In this document: positions 45,999 through 57,880 of the stretch, piece after piece
Position numbering within the stretch: the stretch's first letter is position 1
Layout: every line of letters starts with the position of its first letter
Assembly (NCBI GenBank): GCA_011799875.1
Contig: CM022299.1
Location: 355,088,782-355,152,781, forward strand
DNA length: 64,000 nt
Direction of reading: 5' to 3'
Origin: Thinopyrum elongatum
Taxonomy: Eukaryota; Streptophyta; Magnoliopsida; Poales; Poaceae
Notes under the pieces: model-generated
Databases searched by the model: none
Told to the model about the DNA's origin: nothing
Seen by the model: only the letters and a program-made list of their open reading frames with translations
Translations under genes and position numbers: made by a program

Positions 45999-48966
45999 GC
46001 ACTTTATGCCTAGCTTAATGGCTTTAAAGAAAGCGCTGCTAGGGAGACAACCTGGAAGTTTTAGGAAGTCATTTTATTTTTGTTGAGTGCTTTTATGAAG
46101 TTTAAAAACAAAAAATATATAGAGGGGAACTTAAAACTCCACAAAAAGAGAAGCGATTGAAAGGTGATGCATTGGAGAAGTGAGGGTCGACCTTGAGCAC
46201 TTGTGTTCATGCTCATGGAAACAATGTAAATTTTTCATGAAGATCCTCACAAAAATAATTATCCCCTTGTACAAATCCATTGTATTATAAAAATAATGTG
46301 CCAAGATTTGCCTTTAGGATGATTAGATTGTTTGTTGGTATGTGCGGTGCAAAACAGAAACTTTGGCTGTGGTGCATGATTTTTCATTTTTTTACTGGAA
46401 CGTCGAAAGTTTCTGAAATTTTTTGCACAGTCTTGCTATACAAATTGTTTATTTTGTCCTAATTTTTCAGAATTTTTGGAGTCCCAGAAGTATGGTAGGT
46501 GTTCAGATTGCTACAGACTGTCCTGTTTAATACAGATTCTGTTTTTGATGCATTATTTTGCTTGTTTTGATGAAACTATCAATTTTTATTGGTGGTATAA
46601 ATCATGGAAAAGTTATAATACAGTAGCTACAATGCAAAAACAAAATATGAATTAGTTTGCAACAGTACTTAGAGTAGTGATTTGCATTATTATACTAACG
46701 GATCTTACCGAGGTTTCTGTTGAGTTTTGTGTGGATGAAGTGATCAAAGATCGAGGAGGTCCCGATATGAGAATAAGGAGGAGAGGCAAGAGCTAAAGCT
46801 TGGGGATGCCCAAGGAACCCCAAGTAAATATTCAAGGAGACTCAAGCGTGTAAGCTTGGGGATGCCCCGGAAGGCATCCCATCTTTCTTCAACAAGTATC
46901 GATATGTTTTCATCTTCGTTTCGTTCATGTGATATGTGTAAATCTTGGAGCGTCTGTTGTGTTTAATTTTCATTTTTCTTTTATGCACCATGCTGGTATG
47001 ATATATTCCATGGTTGATTTATAGAATGCTTATTGTACTTCACTTATATCTTTTGAGTATGGCTTTATAGAATGCTTCATGTGCTTCACTTATGTCATTT
47101 GAAGTTTGGATTGCCTGTTTCTCTTCACATAGAAAACCGTTATTTGTAGAATGCTCTTTTACTTCACTTATATTTGTTAGAGCATGGTCTTTTGTAGAAA
47201 GAATTAAACTCTCATGCTTCACTTATATTAATTTAGAGAGTCAACAGGAATTGGTCATTTGCATGGTTAGTCATAAAATCCTACATAAAACTTATGGATC
47301 ACTGAATATGATATGTTTGATTCCTTGCAATAGTTTTGCGATATAGAGATGGAATATGTGGGAGGTACTAGTAAACGGTTGTGGTTAGTAAGAATATTGG
47401 TGTTAAGGTTTGTAATTCCTGAAGCATGCATGCATAGTCTCTCGTTATGCTATGAAGTTGGAGCATGATTTATTATTGATTGTCTTCCTTATGAGTGGCG
47501 GTCGGGGACGAGCGATGGTCTTTTCCTACAAATCTATCCCCCTAAGGGCATGCGTAGTAGTACTTTGCTTCGAGGGCTAATAAACTTTTGCAATAAGTAT
47601 ATGAGTTCTTTATGACTAATGTGAGTCCATGGATTATACACACTCTTACCTTTCCGCAATTTGCTAGCATCTACGGTATCGTGCATTGCCCTTTCTCACC
47701 TTGAGATGTGGTGCAAACTTCGCCGGTGTATCCAAACCCCGTGATATGATACGCTCTATCGCACATAAGCCTTATTATATCTTCCTCAAAACAGCCACCA
47801 TACCTACCTATTTTGTCCTTTCCATAGCCATTTCAAGATATATTGCCATGCAACTTCCACCGCTTCTGTTTTGATGACTTGAGCATTCATTGTCATATTG
47901 CTTTGTATGATCGTAAGATAGCTAGCATTATATTTCCATGGCTTGTCCCTTTTTTGATATCGTTGTTATGCTAGATCATTGCACATCCTGGTACACTGCC
48001 AGAGGCATTCATATAGAGTCATACTTTGTTATAGGTATCGAGTTGTAATTTTTATTTCATTTGAGTTATAAGTAAATAGAAGTGTGATGATCATCATTAT
48101 TCATTTTTAGAGCATTGCCCCAGTGAGGAAAGGATGATGGAGACTATGATTCCCCCATAAGTCGGGATGAGACTCTGGGCAATGAGAGAAAAAAAGGGGG
48201 GAAAAGAAAAAAAGAAAAAGAAAAAAAAAAGAAAAAGAACAAACAAAGAGAGAAGGGGCATGCTAGTTCCACACTTGTGCTTCAAAGTAGCACCATGTTT
48301 TTCATATAGAGAGTCTCCTATGTTGTCGCTTTCATATACTAGTGGGAATTTTTCATTATAGGATTAGATGCACACCCACTTAGTTTACATATTGAGCTTT
48401 CATACACTTAGAGCTCTTAGTGCATCCATTGCATGGCAATCCCTACTCCTCTCGTTGTTATCAATTGATGGACATCTCCATAGCCCGTTGGTTAGCCGCG
48501 TCGATGTGAGACTTTCTTACTTTTTTGTCTTCTCTATATTTCCCCTATCATCATACAATATTCCACCTATAGTGCTATATCCATGGCTTGCGCTCATGTA
48601 TTGCGTGAGGGTTGAAAAAGCTGAAGCGCGTTAAAAAGTATGAACCAATTGCTCGGCTTGTCATCGGGGTTGTGCATGATAAATACTTTGTGTTAAGATG
48701 ACAGAGCATGACAAGACTATATGATTTTGTAGGGATAGCTTTCTTTAGCGTTGATATTTTGAAAGACACGATTGTTTGTTGGGATGCCTGAGTATTAATG
48801 TCTTTATGTCAAATTATAGACTATTGCTTTGAATCACTTATGTCTTAATATTCATGCCATGATTAGACATATGATCAAGATTATGTTAGGTAGCATTCGA
48901 CATCAAAAATTACCTTTTTTATCATTTACCTACTCGAGGACGAGCAGGAATTAAGCTTGGGGATAC
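45999..48966 (+). other. 3' non-coding region of element B
   Basis: About 3 kb without a gene. Shortly after the ORF is GGGAGACAACCTGGAAG, the same kind of gene-end motif seen in element A. AAAACAGCCACCATACCTAC recurs at about 47789. A purine-rich low-complexity tract lies at 48186-48245. It ends in the polypurine tract GAGCAGGAATTAAGCTTGGG at about 48941-48966. Confidence 0.8.
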
Positions 48967-50324
48967 TGAAACATCTACGTCGTATCTATAATTTTTGATT
49001 GTTTCATGCCAATATTATACAACTTTCACATATTTTTGGCAACATTTTATATGATTTATTGGACTAACCTATTGATTCAGTTGATTCAGTACCCAGTGCC
49101 AGTTCCTGTTTGTTGCATGTTTTTTGTTTCACAGAAAATCCATATCAAACGAAGTCCAAATGCGATAAAAATTTATGGAGAATTATTTTGAAATATATGT
49201 GATTTTTGGGACTTGGGCACGCCCCACAAGACACCAGGGCTAGCCCCAGGGGCCAGGCGCGCCCTGGTGGGTTGTGCCCTCCTCGGATGTCGGTTGGAGC
49301 TCTACTTCGGGTGCAAGGAAGCTTATATCCGGAAAATATCATGTTAAAATCTCAGCACAATTGGAGTTATAGATCTCCGGGAACTCTCCTCCCATCTAGG
49401 GGGGAGGCCAAGGAAGAAGAAGGAGGAGGGGGGCTCTCTCCCCCTCTCTCCCGGTGGCGCCGAAGTGCCGCCGGTGCAACGATCGTGACGGCGATCTACA
49501 TCAACAATCTTGCTACCGTCAACACCAACTCTCTCCCCCTCTATGCAGCGGTGTAACACCCCTTCTCCCCGCTGTAATCTCTACTTAAACATGGTGCTCA
49601 ACTCCATATATTATTTCCCAATGATCTATGGTTATCCTATGATGTTTGAGTAGATCCGTTTTGTCCTATGGGTTAATCGTGATCTTGGTTGGTATGATTG
49701 TATATTTTATTTATGGTGCTGTCCTACGGTGCCCTTCGTCTTGCGCAAACATGAGGGATCCTCGCTGTAGGGTGTTGCAACATGTTCATGGTTTGCTTAT
49801 TGTCGGTATTGCGGGGGTGACAGCAGCCTAAACGCGGATAAGTGGGTTATGGCGTATGGGAGTAAAGAGGACTTGATACTTAATGCTATGGTTGGGTTTC
49901 ACGACCTTAATGATCTTTAGTAGTTGCAGATGCTTGCTAGGGGTCCAATCATAAGTGCATATGATCCAAGTAGAGAAAGTATGTTAGCTCATGCCTCTCC
50001 CTCATATAAAATTACAAGAATGATTACCGGTACTTGTTATCGATTGCCTAGGGACAAATGACTTTCTTGTCGACAAAAGCTATCCACTTTTATTACCATG
50101 CAATTTATTCATAGTTTTATTCTCGCAAAGTACTCGTAGTTTTATTCTTGCAAAATAGTTTCATACTTGTTTTAGGTAAGGCAAACGTCAAGCGTGCGTA
50201 GAGTTGTATCGGTGGTCGATCGAACTTGAGGGAATATTTGTTCTACCTTTAGCTCCTCGTTGGGTTCGACACTCTTATTTATCGAAGAAGGCTACAAACG
50301 ATCCCCTATACTTGTGGGTTATCA
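48967..50324 (+). repeat. 3' LTR of element B
   Basis: 1358 bases, starting TGAAACATCTACGTCG. Compared with the 5' LTR it lacks about 130 bases after 49375, where AGATCTCC joins GGGAACTCTCC, lacks about 20 bases near 49215, and has a 9-base duplication TTGATTCAG at about 49074-49090. Most of the rest is identical. Confidence 0.9.
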
Positions 50325-51209
50325 ATATCAAACTTAGGCCGGGCCACCTCGTAGCCACCTGGCCCCAGATTATGGTGCCACTTCTTTTTCACAGCATTAA
50401 TCTTGTTTTTTCTCGACCGTTCCTTAGCTGTTTCCGATTCCTTGAACTTCACGAAAACGTCCCAGTGATCTCTTGCCTTCTCCAGTGTTCCCTTGAATTT
50501 TGGAGTCTGCTTTCCTGCTTTGACGTATGCGGCCCTTATATTTTTCTTGTGGTTGTTGAATGCTATCGCCATCTTCTTAAGAGCACTCTTCTTGGCTTTC
50601 TCCAGATCTGCATCTGTCAAACGATCTGGTAGGGTGAAATGTGACATGAGCGATTCCCAAAGCAGATCTTTTGCTCTTTCGGAGACAAAAGTAACATCTG
50701 GATCTCCCTTTACTGGCTTTTTCCATTCTTGAACGGAGATCGGGATTTGGTCCCTGACAATAACTCCGCATTGACGAATGAACTTGATCGCATTCTTCTT
50801 AGGTTCAAGTGGTTCGCCATTTGGTTTGATGGCATCGATGTTGTGCTTTACGCCAGCTTGCAACTTTTTGGCCGGGCCTCGAACTGTCCTGCTGCTTGTA
50901 GAAGATTTGCTCGATCCGAAGGGCTAAAAGAAGAAAGATCGATTCGTTAATATATATATATATACAAATCAATTAATACATGTAATGATCACCGGATGGC
51001 TTATATAATAAATATACCTCGCCGGTCTTTGTTATTTGAAGAACATTTCCTTCATCATCATTGTTGTGGCCTTCATCTATTCGTTCGTCTTCATCAAACA
51101 TCATACCCTCACCGGAATTCTTCAGATATTGCGAGCCGTCATCATCTATGCTCGGGGAGCATATGATGTCGAACAGAGTCTCTTCTCCTTCTCTGCCGGT
51201 ATTGTCCAT
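50325..51209 (-). pseudogene. Second CACTA gene, first exons
   Basis: The likely ATG is at 51209 (MDNTGREGEETLFDIICSPS). The first exon ends at a donor GAG/GTATATTT (51018), and the next starts after TTTTAG at 50923, giving the in-phase junction KTGE/PFGSSKSSTSS. It continues RGPAKKLQAGVKHNIDAIKP...NAIKFIRQCGVIVRDQIPIS, then VTFVSERAKDLLWESLMSHF and HKKNIRAAYVKAGKQTPKFK. This is the conserved N-terminal part of plant Ptta/En/Spm transposon proteins. It is cut at 50325 by element B in the middle of GGYEVARPKFDI. The product is expected to be a DNA-binding partner of TNP2, by analogy with maize TNPA; that is inference. Confidence 0.75.
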
Positions 51210-51507
51210 AGCTTTTATTTAACTAATCCAGAAGAAAGATAAAATAATTTAGTATTCAAATTAGAATGCATGCAATCAATAAGGAAAAACTGAATCATAG
51301 TAGATAATATGCATCTCGAATAATATCACTAATATATACATCTCGAATAATCCAGATAATTAATATGCATCATCGAATATAATCTCAAATACATCGTCTC
51401 GAATATTATCGAAAAATATAATCTCGAATACATCGTCTCGAATATTATCTCGAATACATCACTAGCTAATACAGATCGAATATTATCGAATAATCTAGTT
51501 CACTCAC

Positions 51508-51790
51508 GGTTCCTGAGGCGCGGGCGGTGGACACCCAAAGAGAAGGAACCATCACAGGATCATAGCTCGGGTGAGATCCCTGAAGAACCTGCCAGGTATT
51601 GGAGAACCTAACGTCCAACGTAGCCATGTAGCGACGGACGTGCTCGTCCTCCTCCCTGACACGACGACGTACCACCTTCGGCAGGGCCAGCTGCCTCCGC
51701 ACCGAAAGTGGCCCACGCGAACGCCACCAAAGAAGCTCCGGGTCGATGACGGGAGCCCGGTTCCTCACCAAGTCGTGCGCCCCGGAAGGT
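51508..51790 (-). CDS. Upstream conserved exon of the second CACTA gene
   Basis: On the minus strand it reads RNRAPVIDPELLWWRSRGPL and later VRRYMATLDVRFSNTWQVLQ, ending at a donor ACC/GTGAGTG (51508). I recall similar sequence in wheat transposon-associated hypothetical proteins. It may be a first exon of the second gene or a separate small gene. No domain is known to me. Confidence 0.45.
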
Positions 51791-51889
51791 AGTACCTCCC
51801 AGTGCCAGCCCAGCGGAGCCCAGTCCCAGACATGGCGCCTCTGAAGCAGGACGTCGTCGCGAACAAGTCAATGACGAGGATGCGGGCCG

Positions 51890-52330
51890 GGCATCATAGA
51901 CGTCGAGAACAAATTCTATGCAAATTTAACATTTTTTTAAATGCTTGATTGTGATTTTTGTAATTCTTTTTCACTTGATTTTGCAAATACATGACAAACT
52001 TTTGCAAATACAACATTAAGATATATATTAACATTAAAATATTATTAATACATGGTCAACTTTTTCCTATGCAACTTTTTTCTATAAATATAAAAAACTA
52101 GTGAAAAAAACTAAATTACATATATATATACATACATTGTATAAAAAAAATTCATGCATACATTGTAAATTCCACCGTTCATCTACAATACATATATATA
52201 TATATATACATACATTGTATAAAAAAACTAGTGAAAAAAAACTAAAATATCTAAAACATCTAAAATATCCAAATAGAACATCTAAAATATTCATGCACAT
52301 ATACATTCTATAAAAACTAGTGAAAAAAAT
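51890..52330. other. AT-rich stretch of the CACTA element
   Basis: (TA)n runs and repeated ACATACATTGTATAAAAAA-like strings (52120-52310). No gene is seen. It lies downstream of the leader of the minus-strand gene and may be an intron. Confidence 0.45.
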
Positions 52331-52660
52331 TGCCGCGGAGGCGGGGGGCGTGAGCTCACATCGGGCGGCGGGCGAGGTCGAGGCCGACGGGCGTGGGCGA
52401 CGGCGTCGGGGCAGGCGGCGAGGCGAGGAGCTCGGGGAGGACGGCGCGGGCGGCGTCGGGGCTCGGGGAGGAGGGCGCGTTCTGCGTCGGGGATCGGGGA
52501 GGAGGCGCCGCCGTCGGGGAAGGTGACGAGCTCCGGCGTCGGGGAGAGGCGAGACGGCGGCGCGCGGCAGCCTGGCGGCGTCCTGGTTCGGTGGCGTCGA
52601 GGTGTGTGGTGGCATCGAGGGAGGAAGACGATGGAAACGAGATGGAGTTCTGAAAATTTG
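52330..52660 (-). other. GC-rich leader of the second CACTA gene
   Basis: On the minus strand this follows a TATA box at about 52675 and is a Pro/Arg/Ala-rich low-complexity frame (MPPHTSTPPNQDAARLPRAA). It may be an untranslated or N-terminal leader exon. Its open frames on both strands come from GC bias. Confidence 0.4.
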
Positions 52661-52665
52661 CAAGT

Positions 52666-52940
52666 CCCCGCTTATATAGAAATACCTTTAGTCCCGGTTG
52701 GTGGCTCCAACCGCGACTAAAGGGTACCTGGACTAAAGGTGAATTTTCACCAGGCCAAGCGGCGGGAAGCCCAGGCCTTTAGTCCCGGTTGGTGGCTCCA
52801 ACCGCGACGAAAGGGGGGCCTTTAGTCGCGGTTGGAGCCACCAACCGGGACTAAAGGCTTGTTCCTGGCACGGCGCAGTGTGGTGGATGTTTGGTCCCAC
52901 CTCGCCCAGCGAAGGGCGCCCGCACTGGTTTATAAACCCC
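52666..52940. promoter_or_regulatory. Internal subterminal-type repeat array between two divergent TATA boxes
   Basis: Between a minus-strand TATA (TCTATATAAGC, about 52670-52680) and a plus-strand TATA (GGTTTATAAACC, 52927-52938) lie copies of CCTTTAGTCCCGGTTGGTGG and of its partner CCAACCGCGACTAAAGG. 52685-52724 is one hairpin; 52776-52859 is a larger inverted pair. These are the same motifs as at the two ends of the CACTA element. The array sits upstream of the second gene and could be bound by the element's own DNA-binding protein, or could mark the joined ends of two ancestral CACTA elements. No gene is recognised on the plus side. Confidence 0.65.
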
Positions 52941-53400
52941 GGCGCGGTAGCTCATTCGAGCTCCTCTCTAAAGCAGACCTTGTGGGCCTACCGATTTGTC
53001 CTGCCCTGTGGGCCATACTGGGCTGTGCAGGCCTGCATCCTGGCCCAACTAGTAGTTGGGTTTCTAGTCGTATGCAGGTCGTGCCGGCCCAGTAGGCGGG
53101 CTTTTTTTATTTATTTATTTTCCAGTTTTTTTGTCTTCTGCTTTATTTATTTTCTTTTGTTTCTAAGTTGTTTTTTGCTTTATTTAGAGTTTCTGAGTGA
53201 ATCTTTTTGCTTTAGGTCACAAAAATTATAAACTTTCTGTTAGTGCCAGTAGTTTTCAAATTTGAATTATTTGAAATTTGTGTGAATCACTAGTTTGTGA
53301 ATAACTTGACTTTAAAAATAGATTTTTGAGTGATTCTTTTTCCTGCTGTTTAATATTAATGTGTTTTATCATTATATTCAATTCGGTAATTCTCAGGTTA
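52941..53400 (+). other. Spacer right of the internal array
   Basis: After the plus-strand TATA there is a GC-rich leader-like stretch (52940-53100) and then T-rich sequence. I see no gene. It borders the 337-bp tandem array. Confidence 0.4.
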
Positions 53401-54523
53401 TTTAAAAAAATGAAATGCCTTTGTAACAGATGAGTTTTCGTCCGAAACCCTGATACTTCGAAAGAGATTGTCCATTTTGTACACAAAGTGCATCCAGTTT
53501 TTGCCGTAACCCTCTCAACTTTTTAGCGCATGCTATGTGGGTGAAATAATGATACCATGCCAACTTTCAACCTTTTCAGAGTTCATTTGTAGTGCTTTTC
53601 AATTTCAGGGTCGTTTAGCTCAAAAAAATCAGTAAATGCACGAAAAATAGCAAATGAAGTCAGAAAGGGTTGAAAATTGATGACGTGGCTTTGAATGGTG
53701 CATACTGAACGCACAAAAAGTCTGGAGTTGAAATAAGTTTAAAAAAATGAAATGCCTTTGTAACAGATGAGTTTTCGTCTGAAACCCTGATACTTCGAAA
53801 TAGATTGTCCATTTTGTACACGAAGTGCATCCAGTTTTTGCCGTAACCCTCTCAACTTTTTACCACATGCTATGTCGGTGAAATGATGATACCATGCCAA
53901 CTTTCAACCTTTTCAGAGTTCATTTGTAGAGCTTTTCAATTTCAGGGTCGTTTAGCTAAAAAAATCAGTAAATGCATGAAAAATAGCAAATGAAGTCAGA
54001 AAGGGTTGAAAATAGATGACGTGGCTTTGAATGGTGCATACTGAACTCACAAAAAGTTTGGAGTTGAAATAAGTTTAAAAAAATGAAATGCCTTTGTAAC
54101 AGATGAGTTTTCGTCCGAAACCCTGGTACTTTGAAAGAGATTGTCCATTTTGTACACGAAGTGCATCCAGTTTTTGCCGTAACCCTCTCAACTTTTTAGC
54201 ACATGCTATATGGGTGAAATAATGATACCATGCCAACTTTCAACCTTTTCAGAATTCATTTGTAGTGCTTTTCAATTTCAGGGTCGTTTAGCTCAAAAAA
54301 ATCAGTAAATGCATGAAAAATAGCAAATGAAATCAGAAAGGGTTGAAAATTGATAACGTGGCTTTGAATGGTGCATACTGAACACACAAAAAGTCTGGAG
54401 TTGAAATAAGTTTAAAAAAATGAAATGCCTTTGTAACAGATGAGTTTTCGTCCGAAACCCTGATACTTCGAAAGAGATTGTTCATTTTGTACACGAAGTG
54501 CATCCAGTTTCTGCCGTAACCAT
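53401..54523 (-). repeat. 337-bp tandem repeat array, 3.3 copies
   Basis: Units start at 53401, 53738, 54074 and 54411 with TTTAAAAAAATGAAATGCC. The last is cut after about 113 bases, right before the stop of the transposase gene. Copies are highly similar, with a few scattered substitutions. The array lies directly downstream of the minus-strand TNP2 gene; CACTA elements are known to hold such internal arrays. Confidence 0.92.
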
Positions 54524-54528
54524 GGACA

Positions 54529-57500
54529 CTATTCATCATTTAACTTGATGCTCGGGTAAATATTCACTGTGAATGGAGCAATTTCATGAAACTTTTCATA
54601 ATCTTCTGACATGTCTGTCTTATCGTCCACTCCCACGATGTTTCTTTTCCCTGAAAGAACTATTTGGCGCTTTAGCTCATCGTATGATGTATTCGCTTCC
54701 TTATCTTTTCTTTTTCTTGGCTTGGTAGACATGTCCTTCACATAGAAAACCTGCGCCACATCATTGGCTAGGACGAATGGTTCGTCTGCGTACGCAAGAT
54801 TGTTGAGATCCACTGTTGTCATTCCGTACTGCGGGTCTTCCTTTACCCCGCCTCCTGTCAGATTGACCCATTTGCACCGAAACAAAAGGACCTTCAAAAC
54901 ACATCCATAGTCAAGTTCCCATATCTCCTCTATGTAACCATAATAGGTGTCCTTTGGCCTATTGGTGTTTACTTCATCAAAGCGGACACCACTGTTTTGG
55001 TTGGTGCTCTTTTTATCTTGGGCGATCGTGTAAAATGTATTCCCATTTATCTCATACCCTTTGAAAGTCAATATATTCGAAGATGGTAACTGGGACAACA
55101 AGTACAGCTCATTTTCAACAGCGTCGTCATGCATGAGACGTGTCTGCAACCAACCGGCGAAAGTCCCCGTTTGTTCACGTGAAATCCAGTCGTCAGACTG
55201 CTTCATGTGTTTGGAGCGTAGAATATTCTTGTGTTCCTCGATATACGGAGCCACCAAGGAGGAATTTTGTAGAACTGTGTAGTGTGCTTGTGCCCAAGAA
55301 TGCCCGTCCATACATATTATTGCTTTCGGTCCTAGCGTGCCTTTTCCACCCAGTCTGCCCTCATGCCGCGATTCAGGAACACCAATCGGCTTAAGGTCAG
55401 GAATAAAGTCAAGGCAAAACTCAATGACCTCCTCATTTTCATGGCCCTTGGAGATGCTTCCTTCTGGCCTAACATGGTTATGAACATATTTCTTTAAGAC
55501 TCCCATGAGCCTCTCAAAGGGGAATATATTTTGTAGAAATACAGGACCCAGAATGGCAATCTCTTTGACTAGGTGAACTAGGACGTGCGTCATGATATTG
55601 AAGAAGGATGGTGGGAACACCAACTCGAAACTGACAAGGCATTGCACCAAATCATTCTCTAACCTTGGTATGATTTCTGGATCGATTACCTTCTGAGAGA
55701 TTGCATTGAGGAATGCACATAGCTTCACAATGGCTAATCGAACGTTTTCCGGTAGAAGCCCCCTCAATGCAACCGGAAGCAGTTGCGTCATAATCACGTG
55801 GCAGTCATGAGACTTTAGGTTCTGGAACTTTTTCTCTGCCATATTTATTATTCCCTTTATATTCGACGAGAAGCCAGATGGGACCTTCATACTGAGCAGG
55901 CATTCAAAGAAGATTTCCTTCTCTTCTTTGGTAAGAGCGTAGCTGGCATGACCCTGGTGTATGCCGTCTTTTCCGTGCATATGTTGCTGGCCCTCCCGTG
56001 CCTCTGGTGTATCTTTTGTCTTCCCATACACGCCCAAGAAGCCTAGCAGGTTCACGCAAAGACTTTTCGTCACGTGCATCACGTCGATTGCAAAGCGGAC
56101 CTCTAGGTCTTTCCAATAGGGTAGGTCCCAAAATATAGATTTCTTCTTCCACATGGGTGCGCGTCCGTCAGCGTCATTCGGAACAGATTGTCCGCCAGGA
56201 CCCTTTCCAAAGATTACTTTTAAATCCTTGACCATATCAAGTATATTATCACCAGTACGGTGGCGAGGCTTCTTCCGGTGATCTGCGTCACCTTTGAAAT
56301 GCTTGCCTTTCTTTCGACAGGGATGCCTGCTCGGAAGAAATCGACGATGTCCCAGGTACACATTCTTCTTGCATTTATCCAAATATATATTGTCGGTATC
56401 ATCTAAACAGTGCGTGCATGCGTGATATCCCTTATTTGTCTGTCCTGAAAGGTTACTGAGAGCAGGCCAATCATTGATGGTTACAAACAGCAACGCATGT
56501 AGGTCAAATTCCTCCTGTTTGTGCTCATCCCACGCACGTACACTTTTTTCATTCCACAGTTGTAAGAGTTCTTCAACTAATGGCCTTAGGTACACATCAA
56601 TGTCGTTGCCGGGTTGCTTAGGGCCTTGGATGAGCACTGGCATCATAATGAACTTCCGCTTCATGCACAACCAAGGAGGAAGGTTATAGATACATAGAGT
56701 CATAGGCCAGGTGCTATGATTGCTGCTCTGCTCCCCAAAAGGATTAATGCCATCTGCACTTAAACCAAACCATACGTTCATTGCGTCATCTTCAAAGTCC
56801 TTCCACTTTTTCTCGATTTTTCTCCACCGCGACCCATCAGCGGGTACTCTCAACTTCCCGTCTTTCTTACGGTCTTCTTTGTGCCATCACATCAACTTGG
56901 CATGCTCTTTGTTTTGGAACAAATGTTTCAACCGTGGTATTATAGGAGCATACCACATCACCTTGGCAGGAATCTTCTTCCTGGGGCGCTCGCCTTCAAC
57001 ATCACCAGGGTCATCGCGGCCGATCTTATAGCGCAATGCACCACATACCGGGCATGCATTCAAATCCTCGAACTCACCGCTGTAGAGGATGCAGTCATTA
57101 GGGCATGCATGTATCTTCTGCACCTCTAATCCTAGAGGGCAGACAGCCTTCTTTGCTTCGTACGTACTGTCGGGCAATTCGTTGTCCTTTGGAAGCATCT
57201 TCTTTAACTTTATTAGCAACTTTTCAAATCCCTTGTCAGATACACCATTCTCTGCCTTCCATTGCAGCAATTCCAGTGTGGCGCCCAGTTTTTGCTTGTC
57301 ATCTTCGTAATTTGGGTACAACAATTTCTTGTGATCCTCTAACATGCGCTGCAACTTCAGCTTCTCCTTTTCACTTGCGCAGTTTCTCTTTGCATCGGCA
57401 ATGGCCCGACCAAGATCATCAGCGGGCTCATTTGATGCCTCTTCTTCAGCTTCTTCCCACATTGCCGGCTCAGCTTCTTCCTCCATTGTTGCACCATCGT

Positions 57501-57801
57501 ATTCAGGGAACCCATGGCCAGGATAGCTGTCGTCATCCTCTTCTTCTTCATTCTCTTCCATTAGGACCCCTCTTTCTCCGTGCTTGGTCCAACAGTTATA
57601 GCCAGACATGAAACCGGACTCAAACAGGTGGACGTGAACGGTTCTGGAGTTAGAGTAATTTCAATCATTCTTACAGACAGCACATGGACAATACATAAAA
57701 CCATCCGCCCTTTTGTTTGCCTCAGCCGCAACCAGAAAAGTATGCACGCCATTAATGAACCGGGGAGAGTATCGGTCATCGTACATCCATTGCCGGCTCA
57801 T
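54529..57801 (-). pseudogene. TNP2-type CACTA transposase, one frame with two in-frame TGA codons
   Basis: From ATG at 57801 (MSRQWMYDDRYSPRFINGVH) to the stop at 54529 the frame is 1091 codons without an intron. Domains in order: transposase-associated N-terminus (codons 1-70, with CPCAVC); TNP2 core (about 310-650, with DWPALSNLSGQTNKGYHACT and IDVMHVTKSLCVNLLGFL); DUF4218 (about 685-780, RGLLPENVRLAIVKLCAFLN); DUF4216 (about 950-1010, YGYIEEIWELDYGCVLKVLL). The frame is broken only by TGA at codon 47 (57661-57663) and codon 305 (56887-56889); the second could be a CGA-to-TGA change at a methylated CpG. TNP2 binds the terminal inverted repeats and cuts the element; this copy would make only truncated protein unless read through. 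Confidence 0.9.
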
Positions 57802-57880
57802 CTTCATTACACAACACCGAAAAGACCAAATTAATACAAGTTCATACACATTTATTCTCATAAAACAACATACAAACTCT

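Larger units (their letters stand above)
43033..50324 (+). mobile_element. Element B: young non-autonomous Gypsy (Athila-like) element inside the CACTA
   Basis: Starts TGATACGTCTCCATCG and ends CTTGTGGGTTATCA. It has LTRs at 43033-44525 and 48967-50324 and a perfect 5-bp target duplication ATATC (43028-43032 and 50325-50329). A tRNA-Asp-type primer-binding site lies 11 bases after the 5' LTR and a polypurine tract lies before the 3' LTR. The LTRs are nearly identical except for small indels, so the insertion is recent. The interior has one open frame (44583-45998) but no gag core, protease, reverse transcriptase or integrase, so it would need a helper element for mobility. It breaks the second CACTA gene. 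Confidence 0.92.

Noticed and set aside
48150..48260. Coding potential in a Lys/Phe-rich frame
   Set aside because: Purine-run low complexity in the 3' non-coding region of element B.
53256..54539. Short open frames in the 337-bp repeat units
   Set aside because: They repeat with the unit and have no start context or domain.
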